Below the pieces are notes generated by a model. It was not told the DNA's origin. It saw only the letters and a program-made list of their open reading frames with translations, and did no database searches. From contig NZ_JAJISP010000001.1 in the NCBI RefSeq assembly GCF_022132145.1, positions 806,001 through 870,000 on the forward strand: a stretch of 64,000 nt of DNA, read 5' to 3'. This document shows, piece by piece, positions 1 to 9,995 of the stretch (its first letter is position 1; each line of letters opens with the position of its first letter). The DNA comes from Pseudomonas sp. MMS21 TM103 (GTDB taxonomy: Bacteria; Pseudomonadota; Gammaproteobacteria; Pseudomonadales; Pseudomonadaceae). Position numbers and translations under genes: made by a program.

Positions 1-4
1 TCAC

Positions 5-643
5 CTACCAGCGCCCATCCCAGGCGGCGAAGTTCTGCAGCAATTGCAGGCCGTGGGTATGGCTCTTCTCCGGATGGAACTGCACGGCGAAACGCGAGCC
101 CTCGGCCAGCGCCGCGGCGAAATCCTTGCCGTAATGGCCGCGGCCAACCACTTGCTGCGGCTTGCCAGCCTCGATGTAGTAGCTGTGCACGAAGTAGAAG
201 CGCGCCAGATCCGGAATGTCGTGCCACAGCGGATGCTTGACCGTCTGCGCCACTTCGTTCCAGCCCATGTGCGGCACCTTCAGCTTTTCGCCGTCCTCGA
301 CCATATTCTTGCCGAAGAAGCGCACCTGGCCGGGGAACAGGCCGATGCAATCGACACCATCGTTCTCCTCGCTGCGCTCAAGCAAGGCCTGCATGCCGAC
401 GCAGATGCCAAGAAACGGCCGATCGACGCTGACTTCACGCACCAGTTCATCGAAGCCCAGGCGCTTGATCTCAGCCATGCAATCGCGAATCGCCCCGACG
501 CCGGGGAACACGATGCGGTCGGCCTCGCGAATCACCTGGGCATCGCTGGTCACCAGCACCTTGCCGGCACCGACATGCTCCAGCGCCTTGGCCACCGAGT
601 GCAGGTTGCCCATGCCGTAATCGATAACAGCGACCGTCTGCAT
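5..643 (-). CDS. hisH: Imidazole glycerol phosphate synthase glutaminase subunit HisH
   Basis: Glutamine amidotransferase subunit that supplies ammonia to HisF in histidine biosynthesis; cytoplasmic. The 212-residue protein has the usual family length. The class-I amidotransferase triad is visible: nucleophile Cys81 in LGICVG, and His190/Glu192 in FHPEKSH near the C-terminus. Its ATG directly follows the hisB stop codon with no intervening base, so the two are almost certainly co-transcribed and translationally coupled. Further histidine genes (hisA, hisF) would be expected beyond the left edge but are not visible. High confidence from motifs and context. Confidence 0.97.
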   Translation of the reverse strand: MQTVAVIDYGMGNLHSVAKALEHVGAGKVLVTSDAQVIREADRIVFPGVGAIRDCMAEIKRLGFDELVREVSVDRPFLGICVGMQALLERSEENDGVDCIGLFPGQVRFFGKNMVEDGEKLKVPHMGWNEVAQTVKHPLWHDIPDLARFYFVHSYYIEAGKPQQVVGRGHYGKDFAAALAEGSRFAVQFHPEKSHTHGLQLLQNFAAWDGRW

Positions 644-1237
644 TTAGAGAACGCCCTTGGTCGAGGGCATCTGCCCGGCCATCCGCGGATCCAGCTCGAC
701 GGCCATGCGCAGGGCGCGGCCGAAGGCCTTGAACACGGTCTCGATCTGGTGGTGGGTATTAGTGCCACGCAGGTTGTCGATATGCAGGCTGACCAGGGCA
801 TGGTTGACGAAGCCCTGGAAGAACTCCTGGAACAGGTCGACATCGAAGCCGCCGACCACCGCCCGCGTGAACGGCACGTGCATCTGTAGCCCCGGGCGGC
901 CGGAGAAGTCGATCACCACGCGCGACAGCGCCTCATCAAGCGGCACATAGGAATGGCCGTAACGAGTCATGCCCTTCTTGTCGCCAATCGCCTTGGTGAA
1001 GGCCTGGCCGAGGGTGATACCGACGTCTTCGACGGTGTGGTGGTCGTCGATATGCAGGTCGCCCTGGCACTGGATATCCAGGTCGATCAGGCCGTGACGG
1101 GCAATCTGGTCGAGCATGTGCTCGAGAAACGGCACGCCAATAGCGAACTTGGCCTTGCCAGTACCATCCAGGTTGATCGAGACCTTGATCTGGGTCTCCA
1201 GGGTGTTGCGCTCGACGGACGCCGTACGTTCGGCCAT
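644..1237 (-). CDS. hisB: Imidazoleglycerol-phosphate dehydratase HisB
   Basis: Monofunctional dehydratase converting imidazole glycerol phosphate to imidazole acetol phosphate. The Mn-binding repeats DDHHTVED and [13 protein letters not shown] are both present. An upstream extension is open to 1321, but I chose the ATG at 1237 ([11 protein letters not shown]...). It has a GGAG Shine-Dalgarno just upstream and gives 197 residues, the normal length of the proteobacterial monofunctional enzyme. No phosphatase domain is fused, unlike the enterobacterial HisB. It is the first visible gene of the minus-strand his operon. Confidence 0.97.
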   Translation of the reverse strand: MAERTASVERNTLETQIKVSINLDGTGKAKFAIGVPFLEHMLDQIARHGLIDLDIQCQGDLHIDDHHTVEDVGITLGQAFTKAIGDKKGMTRYGHSYVPLDEALSRVVIDFSGRPGLQMHVPFTRAVVGGFDVDLFQEFFQGFVNHALVSLHIDNLRGTNTHHQIETVFKAFGRALRMAVELDPRMAGQMPSTKGVL

Positions 1238-1587
1238 CACCAACTCCACAAAATCGTTGTGCGAAAGGGCTGCCATTATAGGCGGCCCCGAGCCTGGGCG
1301 GCTACCGGCGGCGGTCGGCAAGCAAGGCTATCGGCCGGATTAACCGCGTTTGACGCTGCGCCGCGCCGCCTGAGTGCCAGCAATACATTGCTCGCTGAGG
1401 ATTGCCGCTGACTAGCGCCTGACAGCAGCCACCACACCCAGGCAGGGGCCACAGCCGGACGCACAGCGCAAATACCAAGAACGCCCGCTCATAGCCACCA
1501 GGTAGATCTTGATATGCTCGACAGACGAATGCCGACTCGAGCAAAGAGCGGCAACCCAATCCGTCAAAGCCCAGCACCGAACCCGCC
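1238..1587. other. Divergent intergenic region hisB / FAD oxidoreductase
   Basis: This 350-base spacer separates two divergently transcribed genes, so it should hold the promoters of the his operon (leftward) and of the oxidoreductase (rightward). I could not pick out a convincing -35/-10 pair or operator in it. Short open frames crossing it have no recognisable product. Confidence 0.5.
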
Positions 1588-2694
1588 ATGGACAGTATCG
1601 ACACCTTGATTATCGGCGCCGGCGCCCTCGGCCTGGCCTGCGCCGCACGCCTGACCCGAGCGCGACAGAGCTGCCTGATCGTCGAGGCGGAACAGCTGAT
1701 CGGCAGCCACACCTCCAGCCGCAATTCCGAGGTCATCCACGCCGGCATCTACTACGCCCCCGGCTCGCTGAAAGCCGAGCTGTGCCTGGAGGGCCGCGAG
1801 CGCCTGTATGCCTGGTGCGCCCAGCACCAGGTGGCGCACAACCGCATCGGCAAGCTGCTGGTGGCGGTCAGCGCAGCCGAACGCGGCAAGCTTGACGCCC
1901 TGGCCGCCAATGCCCAGGCCTGCGGCGTGCATGACCTGGAATATATCGAGCAAGCCCGGCTCGCCGAGCTGGAACCGGCCGTGCATGGCGTTGCCGCGCT
2001 GCTGTCGCCGAGCACCGGCATCATCGACAGCCATGCCTACCTGCAATCGCTGCTCGCCGCGGCAGAGAATCAGGGGGCACAACTGGTCCTGCAGACCCAC
2101 GTCGACCACCTCGAACCCGGCCCTGACGGCTGGATCGTCACGGGCCGTAGCGCCGGCGAAGCTTTCCAGCTCAGGGCGCAGCGGGTGATCAATGCCGGCG
2201 GCCTTTTCGCCCAGCAACTGGCGCAGCATACCGCCGGCCTGGCAGCCACGCAGATCCCGGCCCTGCACCTGTGCCGCGGCCGCTACTTCGGCTATAGCGG
2301 CCGCTCGCCCTTCCAGCACCTGATCTATCCGCTGCCGGAGGCCAACACCTCGGGCCTGGGCATCCACGCCACCCTCGATCTCGGCGGCCAGGTGCGCTTC
2401 GGCCCGGACACCGAGTACCTCGACCATATCGATTACCGGGTCGACGAACAGCTGCGTGCGCCTTTTGCCGACGCTATCCGTCGCTACTTTCCGCTCCTCG
2501 ACAGCACGCGCCTGGTGCCAGGCTACAGCGGCATCCGACCGAAACTGGCCGGCCCCGGGGAGCCCGCCGCCGACTTCATGATCCAAACCGCCAGCGATCA
2601 CGGCCTGCCGGGGCTGATCAACCTGTTCGGCATCGAGTCGCCCGGACTGACCGCCAGCCTGGCGATTGCCGAGCGCGTGGCCCGCGAGCTGTAA
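1588..2694 (+). CDS. FAD-dependent oxidoreductase of the DAO / L-2-hydroxyglutarate oxidase type
   Basis: A 368-residue flavoprotein of the D-amino-acid-oxidase (DAO) fold. A GxGxxG dinucleotide-binding motif lies at the N-terminus (IIGAGALGLACAARL), followed by HTSSRNSEVIHAGIYY, which resembles the flavin-contact region of LhgO/YgaF-type L-2-hydroxyglutarate oxidases and glycerol-3-phosphate dehydrogenase relatives. The C-terminal GIESPGLTASLAIAERVA segment closes the FAD site in this family. No signal peptide or membrane segment is seen. It is transcribed alone, with no strong Shine-Dalgarno. The substrate is unproven; a 2-hydroxy acid is the best guess from family resemblance. Confidence 0.75.
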   Translation: MDSIDTLIIGAGALGLACAARLTRARQSCLIVEAEQLIGSHTSSRNSEVIHAGIYYAPGSLKAELCLEGRERLYAWCAQHQVAHNRIGKLLVAVSAAERGKLDALAANAQACGVHDLEYIEQARLAELEPAVHGVAALLSPSTGIIDSHAYLQSLLAAAENQGAQLVLQTHVDHLEPGPDGWIVTGRSAGEAFQLRAQRVINAGGLFAQQLAQHTAGLAATQIPALHLCRGRYFGYSGRSPFQHLIYPLPEANTSGLGIHATLDLGGQVRFGPDTEYLDHIDYRVDEQLRAPFADAIRRYFPLLDSTRLVPGYSGIRPKLAGPGEPAADFMIQTASDHGLPGLINLFGIESPGLTASLAIAERVAREL

Positions 2695-2802
2695 CAGCCA
2701 CTTGCAAAATCACGCCATAAGCCGGACTTTCGCCGGTCTGTTACGACGGTCGGCGCTATACTCGCGGACTAAATTCAAGTTATCCGAAACAAGGAATCGT
2801 CC

Positions 2803-5034
2803 ATGAAAGCGCTCGGCAAAATCCTGGGTCTGTTTTTTCTCGGGCTGTTGCTGATCCTGGTGGCGCTGGGCTTTGCCCTGACCCACCTGTTCGATCCCAA
2901 CGACTACAAAGACGAGATTCGCCAGCTGGCCCGCGACAAGGCCAACCTGGAACTGACCCTCAACGGTGACATCGGCTGGAGCCTGTTCCCCTGGCTCGGC
3001 CTCGAGCTGACCGACGCCACCCTGGCCAGCGCCACCACCCCCGACCAACCCTTTGCCGACCTGCGCCTGCTCGGCCTGTCGGTGCGCGTACTGCCGCTGC
3101 TGCGCCGCGAAGTACAGATGAGCGACATCCGCGTCGACGGCCTCAACCTGAACCTGCAGCGCGATGAAAAAGGCCACGGCAACTGGGAGGATATCGGCCG
3201 CCCGCCGCAACCCGCGGTGACCGCGAGCACTCCCACCAGCGCAGCGCCTGCACAACCCAGCAATGACCCGCCTGCAAGCACGCGATCAGGCGCCGAGCCA
3301 ATCAAGCTGGATATCGACAGCCTGATCGTCAACAGCGCACGCATCGATTACCACGACGCGCAGAAAGGCCAGCAATTCAGCGCCGAAAGCATTCAGCTGA
3401 CTACCGGCGCGATCCGCGAAGGAGCCGCCGTTCCGATCAAACTCAGCGCCTTCTTCGGCACCAACCAACCGGTCATGCGCGCACGCACTGAACTGCAAGG
3501 AGAACTGCGCTTCGACCGCGCGCTCAAGCGCTACCAACTGGAAGACGCGAAGATCTCCGGCGAAGCCTCCGGCGAACCCTTCGACGGACAAACCCTGACC
3601 TACTCCTTGCAAGGTCAGTTGCTGGTCGACCTGGCCGCACAGGTCGCCGAATGGAACGGACTGAAACTCTCGGCCAACCAGTTGCGCGCCCTCGGCGAAG
3701 TGAAGATCCGCGACCTGGATACCCAGCCGAAACTGACCGGCGGCCTGTCCATCGCGCCGGTAAATCTGCGCGAGTTCCTCGCTACCATCGGCCAGACACT
3801 GCCACCGACGAACGACGCCAACGCCCTCGGCGAATTCGAGATGGTCACCCGCCTCAGCGGCAGCCCGACCAGCCTGACCCTGCAAGAGCTGAAGCTGAAG
3901 CTCGATGACAGCAGCTTCAGCGGCCAGATCGGCATCGCCGACTTCGCCACACAAGCCCTGCGAGTTCAATTGAAAGGCGACAGCCTGGATCTCGACCGCT
4001 ACCTGCCGAAGCCCGCCGAGGACAGCCAGGGTGCCGGCGCCGCGCGCCAGGCCGAGGTCAAGGAAAGCGTCGCCAACGCCGGCCAGAGCGGCAGCACTCC
4101 GCTGCCCAAAGCCCCGACCCAGCACGCCTGGAGCGCCACAACAGCGTTGCCGATCGAGCGCCTGCGTAGCCTCGACCTACAACTGGCACTGAGCCTCGAT
4201 CAGCTGATTTACCAAAAGCAGGCCATCAGCGCCTTCACCTTCAAGGCCAAGAGCAAGGCCGGCCTGCTGACCCTGGAAGAGATGCGCGGCAAACTCGGCA
4301 GCGGCAATTTCGACACCAAGGCGACGGTCGATGTACGCCCCAGCATCCCCCTGCTGAGCCTGCAAAATCAACTGAGCCGGATCAGCGTAGAGCCCTTCCT
4401 CAAGAGCGAACAACAGCCCTCGCCGGTCAGAGGACTGCTCGACCTGCAGGCCAACCTGAACACCAGCGGCAACAGCCAGAAAGCCTGGGTCGACGGGCTC
4501 AAAGGCACGGCCAGCTTCACCCTCAACGACGGCGTACTGGTCGGCGCCAACCTTGAACAACAACTCTGCCGCGGCATTGCCGCACTCAACCGCAAGGCAC
4601 TGAGCAGCGAGCCGCGCGCCAAGGACACACCCTTCGAGACCCTGCAAGGCAACCTGACCTTCCTCAACGGCGTAGCTCACAACCCGGACCTCAAAGCCAG
4701 CCTCCCCGGCCTTCGCGTCAGCGGCAATGGCGACTTGGACCTGCGCGTACTCGGCCTCGACTATCGCATCGGCATCACCCTGATCGGCGACCAACGCGAA
4801 ATGCCCGACCCGGCCTGCCAGGTCAACGAGCGCTATGTGGGCATCGAGTGGCCGATACGCTGCCGCGGTCCGCTGGAAATGGGCGGCAAAGCCTGCCGCC
4901 TGGACCAGGACGGCATGGGCAAGGTCGCCGCCAAGCTGGCCGGCGACAAACTCAACCAGAAGCTCGAAGAAAAGCTCGGTGACAAGGTCAGCCCCGAACT
5001 GAAAGATGCGCTAAAGGGCTTGTTCAACCGATGA
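2803..5034 (+). CDS. AsmA family envelope protein
   Basis: A 743-residue AsmA-like protein. A single N-terminal hydrophobic helix (about residues 6-28) anchors it in the inner membrane, followed by a long periplasmic beta-rich body typical of the AsmA/TamB/YhdP superfamily, whose members are linked to lipid transport and outer-membrane homeostasis. A low-complexity Ala/Pro/Ser/Thr linker lies near residues 140-165. The C-terminal region contains the characteristic AsmA block around [23 protein letters not shown] sits 8 bases before the ATG. The gene overlaps mutY by four bases (ATGA), so it heads an asmA-mutY-yggX operon. The precise lipid role is unknown. Confidence 0.88.
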   Translation: MKALGKILGLFFLGLLLILVALGFALTHLFDPNDYKDEIRQLARDKANLELTLNGDIGWSLFPWLGLELTDATLASATTPDQPFADLRLLGLSVRVLPLLRREVQMSDIRVDGLNLNLQRDEKGHGNWEDIGRPPQPAVTASTPTSAAPAQPSNDPPASTRSGAEPIKLDIDSLIVNSARIDYHDAQKGQQFSAESIQLTTGAIREGAAVPIKLSAFFGTNQPVMRARTELQGELRFDRALKRYQLEDAKISGEASGEPFDGQTLTYSLQGQLLVDLAAQVAEWNGLKLSANQLRALGEVKIRDLDTQPKLTGGLSIAPVNLREFLATIGQTLPPTNDANALGEFEMVTRLSGSPTSLTLQELKLKLDDSSFSGQIGIADFATQALRVQLKGDSLDLDRYLPKPAEDSQGAGAARQAEVKESVANAGQSGSTPLPKAPTQHAWSATTALPIERLRSLDLQLALSLDQLIYQKQAISAFTFKAKSKAGLLTLEEMRGKLGSGNFDTKATVDVRPSIPLLSLQNQLSRISVEPFLKSEQQPSPVRGLLDLQANLNTSGNSQKAWVDGLKGTASFTLNDGVLVGANLEQQLCRGIAALNRKALSSEPRAKDTPFETLQGNLTFLNGVAHNPDLKASLPGLRVSGNGDLDLRVLGLDYRIGITLIGDQREMPDPACQVNERYVGIEWPIRCRGPLEMGGKACRLDQDGMGKVAAKLAGDKLNQKLEEKLGDKVSPELKDALKGLFNR

Positions 5035-6110
5035 ATCCCGAGCAGTTCTCCGCAGCGGTCCTCGACTGGTACGACCGCCACGGACGCAAGGATCTGCCCT
5101 GGCAGCAGGGCATCAATCCTTACCGCGTGTGGGTCTCGGAAATCATGCTGCAGCAGACCCAGGTCAGCACCGTGCTCGGCTACTTCGACCGATTCATGGC
5201 CGCCTTGCCGACCGTGCAAGCCCTGGCTGAAGCGCCGGAAGATGAGGTGCTGCACCTGTGGACCGGCCTGGGCTACTACACCCGCGCGCGCAACCTGCAG
5301 AAGACCGCACAGATCGTCATGCGCGAACATGCCGGCGCCTTCCCCCTCGATGTCGAGCAATTGACCGAACTACCCGGGATCGGCCGCTCCACCGCCGGCG
5401 CCATCGCCAGCCTGAGCATGGGCCTGCGCGCGCCGATCCTCGACGGCAACGTCAAGCGGGTACTGGCGCGCTACGTGGCCCAGGAGGGCTACCCGGGCGA
5501 GCCGAAAGTGGCCAAACAACTGTGGGCGGTGGCCGAACGCCTTACCCCGCACACACGGGTCAACCACTACACCCAGGCGATGATGGATCTGGGCGCCACC
5601 CTCTGCACCCGCAGCAAACCCAGCTGCCTGCTCTGCCCGCTGCAAAGCGGCTGCCAGGCCCACCTGCTCGGCCTGGAGATTCGCTACCCAATCGCCAAAC
5701 CGCGCAAGACGCTGCCGCAGAGGCGCACCCTGATGCCGATCCTGACCAGCCGGGCTGGCGAGGTCCTGCTTTACCGCCGGCCCTCCAGCGGCCTCTGGGG
5801 CGGCTTATGGAGCCTGCCGGAGCTGGACGACCTGCCCAGCCTCGACCTGCTCGCCAACCGCCACGCCCTGCAACTGGGCGAGCGCCGCGAACTGGCCGGT
5901 CTGAGCCACACGTTCAGCCACTTTCAACTGGCCATCGAACCCTGGCTGATCCGCGTCGAAGCCGCGCCATCGGCCGTGGCCGAGGCCGACTGGCTCTGGT
6001 ATAACCTCGCCACACCGCCGCGCCTGGGCCTTGCCGCCCCGGTTAAGAAACTGCTGAAGCGCGCGGCCGACGCACTCGCGACAGAACAGAACACTGGAGA
6101 GCAGCCATGA
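5031..6110 (+). CDS. mutY: Adenine DNA glycosylase MutY
   Basis: Base-excision repair glycosylase that removes A mispaired with 8-oxoG. At 359 residues it matches the family. Catalytic Glu37 ([10 protein letters not shown]) and Asp138 (PILDGNVKR) sit at the same numbers as in E. coli MutY. The helix-hairpin-helix [12 protein letters not shown] precedes Asp138, and the [4Fe-4S] ligands are Cys192, Cys199, Cys202 and Cys208. The C-terminal third is the NUDIX-like 8-oxoG recognition domain. It starts inside the asmA stop (ATGA) and its own stop overlaps the yggX start in the same way, indicating translational coupling. Confidence 0.98.
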   Translation: MNPEQFSAAVLDWYDRHGRKDLPWQQGINPYRVWVSEIMLQQTQVSTVLGYFDRFMAALPTVQALAEAPEDEVLHLWTGLGYYTRARNLQKTAQIVMREHAGAFPLDVEQLTELPGIGRSTAGAIASLSMGLRAPILDGNVKRVLARYVAQEGYPGEPKVAKQLWAVAERLTPHTRVNHYTQAMMDLGATLCTRSKPSCLLCPLQSGCQAHLLGLEIRYPIAKPRKTLPQRRTLMPILTSRAGEVLLYRRPSSGLWGGLWSLPELDDLPSLDLLANRHALQLGERRELAGLSHTFSHFQLAIEPWLIRVEAAPSAVAEADWLWYNLATPPRLGLAAPVKKLLKRAADALATEQNTGEQP

Positions 6111-6379
6111 CCCGCACCGTAATGTGCCGCAAGCACAAAAAAGAACTACCTGGCCTCGACCGCCCACCCTATCCGGGCGCCAAAGGCGAAGACATCTACA
6201 CCAACGTCTCCAAGCAAGCCTGGGACGAATGGCAGAAGCACCAGACCCTGTTGATCAACGAACGCCGCCTGAACATGATGAACGCCGAGGACCGCAAATT
6301 CCTCCAGGCCGAGATGGACAAGTTCCTCTCCGGCGAGGACTACGCCCAGGCCGAAGGCTACGTGCCGCCCAACGAGTGA
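6107..6379 (+). CDS. yggX: Fe(2+)-trafficking protein YggX
   Basis: A 90-residue protein implicated in protecting iron-sulfur enzymes and in iron handling under oxidative stress. The conserved N-terminus with Cys7 ([17 protein letters not shown]) is intact, and the helical C-terminal half ([17 protein letters not shown]) is typical. The start overlaps the mutY stop (ATGA) with GGAG upstream. Pairing with MutY, itself an Fe-S enzyme dealing with oxidative DNA damage, is a common and functionally sensible arrangement. Confidence 0.97.
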   Translation: MTRTVMCRKHKKELPGLDRPPYPGAKGEDIYTNVSKQAWDEWQKHQTLLINERRLNMMNAEDRKFLQAEMDKFLSGEDYAQAEGYVPPNE

Positions 6380-6388
6380 GCGATCAGC

Positions 6389-6414
6389 GCCCGCCCGGAA
6401 CCATCACGGCGGGC
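6389..6414 (+). terminator. Possible hairpin after yggX
   Basis: GCCCGCC (6389-6395) pairs perfectly with GGCGGGC (6408-6414) over a 12-base loop shortly after the yggX stop. There is no uridine run, so it may be an mRNA 3'-end stabiliser rather than a strong intrinsic terminator. Confidence 0.4.
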
Positions 6415-6487
6415 ACCTTAAACCTCGCCGCTTTTCGTCTTGCGCCGCTAAGCGCCCGTAATAACTAAATATTTTTCAAACTCACGC

Positions 6488-6516
6488 TTGACACCTACCC
6501 TTCAAATCCGTCTAAT
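6488..6516 (+). promoter_or_regulatory. Sigma-70 promoter of tRNA-Phe
   Basis: A consensus -35 hexamer TTGACA (6488-6493), a 17-base spacer and TCTAAT (6511-6516) as the -10 box, 12 bases before the mature tRNA 5' end. This is a strong stable-RNA promoter layout. Confidence 0.8.
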
Positions 6517-6528
6517 AGCGCCCCGTTG

Positions 6529-6604
6529 GCCCAGGTAGCTCAGTCGGTAGAGCAGGGGATTGAAAATCCCCGTGTCGGCGGTTCGATTCCGTCCCTGGGC
6601 ACCA
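6529..6604 (+). tRNA. tRNA-Phe (GAA)
   Basis: A 76-nucleotide cloverleaf. The acceptor stem GCCCAGG/CCTGGGC, D arm with AGTCGGTA, anticodon stem GGGGA/TCCCC enclosing TTGAAAA (anticodon GAA), TTCGATT T-loop and encoded CCA end are all intact. A strong promoter precedes it and an intrinsic terminator follows, so it is a monocistronic tRNA unit. Confidence 0.98.
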
Positions 6605-6613
6605 TTAATACCG

Positions 6614-6644
6614 AAAAAGGCTCACAGCGATGTGGGCCTTTTTT
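6614..6644 (+). terminator. Intrinsic terminator of tRNA-Phe
   Basis: AAGGCTCACA pairs with TGTGGGCCTT (one G-U) around a short GCGA loop and runs into TTTTTT. It lies 10 bases after the tRNA CCA end. Confidence 0.88.
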
Positions 6645-6973
6645 CTGTCCGCAGCAAAAAGCTGGCGACCTCGTTCGCCCCACCGTCAGCCACCAACGAC
6701 GTCCGCTGCCATGCATGACCCGACTTCCCCCAGCACCGATGACGGCAAGCTCGTGCACCCCCTGCGCACCAGCGACGCCAGGATGGGCGGTGCGCGAAGG
6801 GCAATATTGCGTCTGCGCGACAGTCAACAACGGCCAGGCGACACCCACGGCACACCAGGCCATGCACGCACACCAAACGGCTTGGCGGCTGGCGAAACGC
6901 TATGCTAGCTTGACGCCTCGCCAGGAAGGCAAAGCTAGAGCCGGAGCGCATCCGAACAAGAAGAGGACACCCC
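6645..6973. other. Intergenic region before the amino-acid ABC transporter
   Basis: About 330 bases with no gene that I can support. Open frames here overlap the tRNA or are compositional. It must contain the promoter of the downstream transporter; no clear -35/-10 pair was found. A GAAGAGGA Shine-Dalgarno lies directly upstream of the ATPase ATG. Confidence 0.5.
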
Positions 6974-7747
6974 ATGGCCGAGGCCACGCCCGCGCTGGAA
7001 ATCCGCAATCTGCACAAACGCTATGGCGACCTTGAGGTGCTCAAAGGCATCTCCCTCACCGCCCGCGATGGCGACGTGATCTCGATTCTCGGCTCATCCG
7101 GTTCCGGCAAGTCGACCTTCCTGCGCTGCATCAATCTGCTGGAAAACCCCAACCAGGGGCAAATCATCGTCGCCGGCGAGGAGCTCAAGCTCAAACCCGG
7201 CAAGCACGGTGAATTGGTCGCCGCCGATGGCAAGCAGATCAACCGCCTGCGCAGCGAGCTGGGCTTCGTCTTTCAAAATTTCAATCTGTGGCCGCACATG
7301 AGCGTGCTCGACAACATCATCGAGGCGCCACGCCGGGTGCTCGGCCTGAGCAAGGCCGAGGCCACCGAACGGGCCGAAGCGCTGCTGGCCAAGGTCGGCA
7401 TCTCCGACAAGCGCCATGTCTACCCCAACCAGCTCTCTGGCGGCCAGCAGCAGCGTGCCGCGATTGCCCGCACCCTGGCCATGCAGCCGAAAGTGATCTT
7501 GTTCGATGAGCCGACTTCGGCCCTCGACCCGGAGATGGTACAAGAAGTGCTTAATGTGATCCGCGCGCTCGCCGAAGAAGGTCGCACCATGCTCCTGGTT
7601 ACCCACGAGATGGGCTTTGCCCGTCAGGTCTCCAGTGAAGTGGTGTTCCTGCATCAGGGCCTGGTGGAAGAACAAGGCTCACCCGAGCAAGTGTTCGATA
7701 ACCCGACTTCGGCGCGCTGCAAACAATTCATGTCCAGCAATGATTAA
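6974..7747 (+). CDS. Polar amino-acid ABC transporter ATP-binding protein (HisP/ArtP type)
   Basis: A 257-residue ATPase of the PAAT family. Walker A is GSSGSGKST (40-48), the ABC signature LSGGQQQR (154-161), Walker B VILFDEP (174-180) and the switch His211 in LLVTHEMGF. An insertion near residues 72-90 (LKPGKHGELVAADGKQ) is typical of HisP-like proteins. It heads a four-gene cluster with the binding protein and two permeases in the same direction. The combination resembles lysine/arginine/ornithine/histidine uptake systems, but the substrate cannot be fixed from sequence alone. Confidence 0.94.
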   Translation: MAEATPALEIRNLHKRYGDLEVLKGISLTARDGDVISILGSSGSGKSTFLRCINLLENPNQGQIIVAGEELKLKPGKHGELVAADGKQINRLRSELGFVFQNFNLWPHMSVLDNIIEAPRRVLGLSKAEATERAEALLAKVGISDKRHVYPNQLSGGQQQRAAIARTLAMQPKVILFDEPTSALDPEMVQEVLNVIRALAEEGRTMLLVTHEMGFARQVSSEVVFLHQGLVEEQGSPEQVFDNPTSARCKQFMSSND

Positions 7748-7765
7748 ACACGGAGCAACTCTCGC

Positions 7766-8518
7766 ATGCTGAATTACAAGAAAATCCTGCTGGCCGCGGT
7801 CGCCACCCTGACCTTCGGCTCCGGCGCCATAGCTGCCGAAAAACTCAAGATGGGCACCGAAGGCGCCTACCCACCCTTCAACCTGATCGACGCCAGCGGC
7901 CAGGTGGTTGGTTTCGACGTGGAAATCGGCCAGGCCCTGTGCGCCAAGATGGAAGCCGAGTGCGAAGTGGTCACCTCAGACTGGGACGGCATCATCCCGG
8001 CCCTCAATGCCAAGAAGTTCGACTTCCTGGTGGCCTCGATGTCGATCACCGATGAGCGCAAAGCAGCAGTCGACTTCACCGAGCCCTACTACACCAACAA
8101 GCTGCAATTCATTGCGCCGAAAGACAGCGACTTCAAATCCGACAGGGCCAGCCTCCAAGGCAAGGTGATCGGCGCCCAGCGCGCTACCATCGCCGGCACC
8201 TGGCTTGAAGACAACCTGGACGGCGTAGTCGACATCAAGCTCTACGACACCCAGGAAAACGCCTACCTCGACCTGACCTCGGGTCGCCTCGACGGCGTCC
8301 TGGCCGACACCTTCGTTAACTGGGAGTGGCTCAAGAGCGATGCCGGCAAAGACTTCGAGTTCAAGGGCAAGCCGGTATTCGACAACGACAAGATCGGGAT
8401 TGCCGTGCGCAAGGGCGACCCCCTGCGCGAGAAGCTGAACACCGCGCTGCAGGCCATCATCGAAGACGGCACCTACAAGACGATCAACGACAAATATTTC
8501 CCGTTCAGCATTTACTGA
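7766..8518 (+). CDS. Periplasmic amino-acid binding protein (SBP family 3)
   Basis: A 250-residue solute-binding protein with a signal peptide ending near residue 23 (...GSGAIA). The mature part begins with the family pattern LKMGTEGAYPPFNLIDASG and FDVEIGQALC. The conserved DWDGIIPAL, SMSITDERK and ligand-contact stretch at about 100-130 are present. It is probably a basic or polar amino-acid receptor, given similarity to HisJ/ArgT/AotJ-type proteins. It follows the ATPase by 18 bases. A strong stem-loop lies after the stop, which could raise the level of this mRNA segment over the permease genes. Confidence 0.92.
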   Translation: MLNYKKILLAAVATLTFGSGAIAAEKLKMGTEGAYPPFNLIDASGQVVGFDVEIGQALCAKMEAECEVVTSDWDGIIPALNAKKFDFLVASMSITDERKAAVDFTEPYYTNKLQFIAPKDSDFKSDRASLQGKVIGAQRATIAGTWLEDNLDGVVDIKLYDTQENAYLDLTSGRLDGVLADTFVNWEWLKSDAGKDFEFKGKPVFDNDKIGIAVRKGDPLREKLNTALQAIIEDGTYKTINDKYFPFSIY

Positions 8519-8527
8519 GCAGCCTGC

Positions 8528-8555
8528 CCTGCGTCGCCCTCACGGGCGATGCAGG
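8528..8555 (+). terminator. Intercistronic stem-loop between binding protein and permease genes
   Basis: CCTGCGTCGCCC (8528-8539) pairs with GGGCGATGCAGG (8544-8555) with a single G-U and a four-base loop. No T run follows. I read it as a partial terminator or mRNA stabiliser, a common device for making more binding protein than permease. Confidence 0.6.
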
Positions 8556-8568
8556 CTTCTGACCCCCC

Positions 8569-9264
8569 ATGACTTTAGATCTCTACGGATTCGGCCCAGC
8601 CCTGGCCGCCGGCACCCTGATGACCATCAAGCTAGCGCTCAGCGCGCTGGCCCTGGGTCTGGTGCTCGGCCTGCTCGGCGCTTTGGCCAAGACTTCGCCG
8701 TACAAGCCGCTGCAGTGGCTTGGCGGCACCTATTCGACCATCGTGCGCGGCATACCCGAACTGCTTTGGGTCCTGCTGATCTACTTCGGCACCGTGCAGC
8801 TGATGCGCAACCTGGCCGACCTGCTGGGCATCGACAGCCTCGAACTGAGCGCCTTTGCCGCCGGCACCATTGCCCTGGGCATCTGTTTTGGCGCTTATGC
8901 CACCGAAGTATTTCGTGGTGCGATCCTCGCCATCCCCAAGGGTCACCGCGAAGCCGGCCAGGCGCTTGGCCTGTCCGTACCGCGGATCTTCTGGCGCCTG
9001 ATCCTGCCGCAGATGTGGCGCATCGCCCTGCCCGGTCTGGGCAACCTGTTCATGATCCTGATGAAAGACACCGCCCTGGTTTCGGTGATCGGTCTTGAAG
9101 AAATCATGCGCCGCTCGCAGATTGCCGTGACCTCCAGCAAAGAACCCTTCACCTTCTTCCTGGTGGCGGCCTTGATCTACCTGGGCCTTACCGTGATCGC
9201 CATGATCGGCCTGCACTTCCTTGAACAGCGCGCCAGTCGCGGCTTCATCAGGAGCACCTCATGA
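8569..9264 (+). CDS. Amino-acid ABC transporter permease (HisQ type)
   Basis: A 231-residue inner-membrane permease with about five transmembrane helices. The EAA loop contacting the ATPase is visible as EAGQALGLSVPRIFWRLILPQ near residue 125. The N-terminal GTLMTIKLALSALALGL and PELLWVLLIYFG segments fit the HisQ/ArtQ branch. The next permease starts within its stop codon (ATGA), so the two are translationally coupled and likely form a heterodimer. Confidence 0.93.
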   Translation: MTLDLYGFGPALAAGTLMTIKLALSALALGLVLGLLGALAKTSPYKPLQWLGGTYSTIVRGIPELLWVLLIYFGTVQLMRNLADLLGIDSLELSAFAAGTIALGICFGAYATEVFRGAILAIPKGHREAGQALGLSVPRIFWRLILPQMWRIALPGLGNLFMILMKDTALVSVIGLEEIMRRSQIAVTSSKEPFTFFLVAALIYLGLTVIAMIGLHFLEQRASRGFIRSTS

Positions 9265-9950
9265 ACTGGGAAGTAATCATCAAGTGGTTGCCGCGCCTAG
9301 CCGAAGGCGCCGTACTGACCCTGGAACTGGTCGCCATCGCGGTAGTCGCAGGCCTGATCCTGGCAATTCCCATGGGCATCGCCCGCGCCTCCAAGCACTG
9401 GTTCGTCCGCGCCGTGCCCTACGGCTACATCTTCTTCTTCCGCGGCACTCCGCTGCTGGTACAGTTATTTCTGGTCTATTACGGTCTGGCCCAGTTCGAC
9501 GCCGTGCGCGAAGGGCCGTTCTGGTTCTACCTGCGCGACGCCTACTGGTGCGCCATCCTGACCATGACCCTGCATACCGCCGCCTATATCGCCGAAATCC
9601 TGCGCGGCGCAATTCAGGCCGTGCCTCCGGGCGAAGTGGAAGCGGCGCGTGCCCTAGGCATGGCCCGCTGGCAGACCATGCTCTATATCGTCCTGCCGCG
9701 CGCCGCGCGCATCGGCCTGCCCGCCTACAGCAACGAAGTAATCCTGATGCTCAAGGCCAGCTCCCTGGCCAGCACCGTCACCCTGCTGGAACTGACCGGC
9801 ATGGCGCGCACCATCATCGCCCGCACCTACCTCCCGGTAGAGATCTTCTTCGCCGCCGGCATGTTCTACCTGCTGATCGCCTTCATCCTGGTCCGCGGCT
9901 TCAAGCTGCTGGAACAGTGGCTAAGGGTCGACGCCTGCCAGGGCCGCTGA
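9261..9950 (+). CDS. Amino-acid ABC transporter permease (HisM type)
   Basis: A 229-residue permease paralogous to the preceding gene. RGTPLLVQLFLVYYGL is the conserved first cytoplasmic segment, and the EAA loop is EVEAARALGMARWQTMLYIVLP. AGGAG precedes the ATG, which overlaps the upstream stop by four bases. It completes the ATPase/receptor/permease/permease set. A small GGGGCA/TGCCCC hairpin (9957-9973) separates it from the next gene. Confidence 0.93.
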   Translation: MNWEVIIKWLPRLAEGAVLTLELVAIAVVAGLILAIPMGIARASKHWFVRAVPYGYIFFFRGTPLLVQLFLVYYGLAQFDAVREGPFWFYLRDAYWCAILTMTLHTAAYIAEILRGAIQAVPPGEVEAARALGMARWQTMLYIVLPRAARIGLPAYSNEVILMLKASSLASTVTLLELTGMARTIIARTYLPVEIFFAAGMFYLLIAFILVRGFKLLEQWLRVDACQGR

Positions 9951-9995
9951 AGCGACGGGGCATTCACTGCCCCATCCAGGCCGGACGACACGAGC

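Noticed and set aside
44..889. Long plus-strand open frame (281 codons) across hisH and hisB
   Set aside because: It lies antisense to two clearly functional his genes, has no protein family signal and reflects the GC-rich codon bias that keeps opposite frames open.
6526..7035. Open frame starting at tRNA-Phe and running into the ABC ATPase gene
   Set aside because: It overlaps the tRNA and its terminator and shows no conserved motif.
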